Assembly (NCBI RefSeq): GCF_030825785.1
Contig: NZ_JAPJPG010000040.1
Location: 1-14,183, forward strand
Direction: 5' to 3'
DNA: 14,183 nucleotides
Source of the DNA: Anaerococcus sp.
GTDB taxonomy: Bacteria; Bacillota; Clostridia; Tissierellales; Peptoniphilaceae
Positions 13,918 to 14,183 of the stretch are shown in pieces. The notes beneath the pieces are model-generated. The model was not told the DNA's origin and searched no databases. It was given only the letters and a program-made list of their open reading frames with translations. The stretch's first letter is position 1. Each line of letters opens with the position of its first letter. The translations under genes and the position numbers were made by a program.

Positions 13918-14183
13918 TTATTTTAAAAATCTTGATTTTTTAGGGTAAGATAACTTCCAATCTTCAAATTCTTCGTCTGTTATCTCATCGTTATAATGCT
14001 TTTTTCTCATCTCATTCCACTCTATAAGAAAATTATTGAAGTCTACATCATTTGATAAAAGTCCAGTAATTTCTCCATCACCTGCCAACGGTCTAAACTT
14101 CATATCTTTTTCATAATCAAAGATTATATGCATTATTTCAAAAATAGAATTAGGTTCATGATTAATTAATGCTGATATATCAC
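13918..14183 (-). CDS. Unrecognised protein, N-terminus cut by the window edge
   Basis: The frame runs open from the window edge to a stop at 13918. An internal ATG lies at 14133 (71 residues), but the frame continues upstream without a stop (...DISALINHEPNSIFEIM...), so the true start is probably outside the window and at least 87 residues are visible. The visible part is soluble and acidic, with a helix-rich C-terminal half (FNNFLIEWNEMRKK, then DEITDEEFEDWKLSYP) and no membrane segment. I do not recognise a family. It could be the C-terminal part of a small HTH-type regulator, but no DNA-binding motif is visible. Its base composition matches the hydrolase region. Confidence 0.6.
   Translation of the reverse strand, partial: DISALINHEPNSIFEIMHIIFDYEKDMKFRPLAGDGEITGLLSNDVDFNNFLIEWNEMRKKHYNDEITDEEFEDWKLSYPKKSRFLK

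Noticed and set aside
1..14183. CRISPR array, tRNA or rRNA gene
   Set aside because: No regularly spaced repeats, no tRNA cloverleaf with a TTCGA-type arm and no conserved rRNA segments were seen on either strand.

Overview
The window looks like the chromosome of a low-GC, Gram-positive anaerobe of the Clostridia/Tissierellia type. Peptoniphilaceae such as Anaerococcus are the best guess. The reasons are AGGAGG-type ribosome binding sites, AT-rich codons, separate glyQ and glyS genes, a DgkA/PAP2 module attached to YbeY, and the gene order phoH-ybeY-dgkA-cdd-era-recO-glyQ-glyS-ppsR. The genus is inferred; no rRNA or other decisive marker is present.

Layout. (1) 1-209: noncoding, with small hairpins and a sigma-A-like promoter. 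(2) 210-2150: a three-gene membrane-microdomain operon (NfeD-like protein, flotillin FloA, and a small very basic unknown protein) that ends in a terminator. (3) 2178-2630: about 450 bases without a credible gene, dense in perfect hairpins, closed by a second terminator, then the phoH promoter region. (4) 2631-12329: nine tightly packed co-oriented genes: phoH, a YbeY-DgkA-PAP2 fusion, cdd, era, recO, glyQ, glyS, ppsR and guaA. Neighbouring genes overlap or lie at most 11 bases apart, so this is probably one operon, ending in a strong bidirectional terminator at 12468-12500. (5) 12499-14183: minus-strand accessory DNA, visibly more AT-rich, with a frameshifted AraC-type HTH gene behind a near-consensus promoter, an alpha/beta hydrolase, and an unrecognised ORF cut by the window edge.

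The long operon joins ribosome and RNA maturation (YbeY, Era, PhoH), membrane lipid recycling (DgkA, PAP2), DNA repair (RecO), nucleotide metabolism (Cdd, GuaA), glycyl-tRNA charging (GlyQS) and control of pyruvate phosphate dikinase (PpsR). It is a housekeeping growth operon. The AT-rich block after guaA may be an island, because the guaA 3' end is a known integration site; neither an integrase nor a clear att repeat is visible here.

Most worth a second look: phoH appears to have no canonical start codon behind its Shine-Dalgarno; YbeY, DgkA and PAP2 sit in one polypeptide; a hairpin-rich segment lies between two terminators; and an AraC-like gene is broken by one base yet keeps an excellent promoter.
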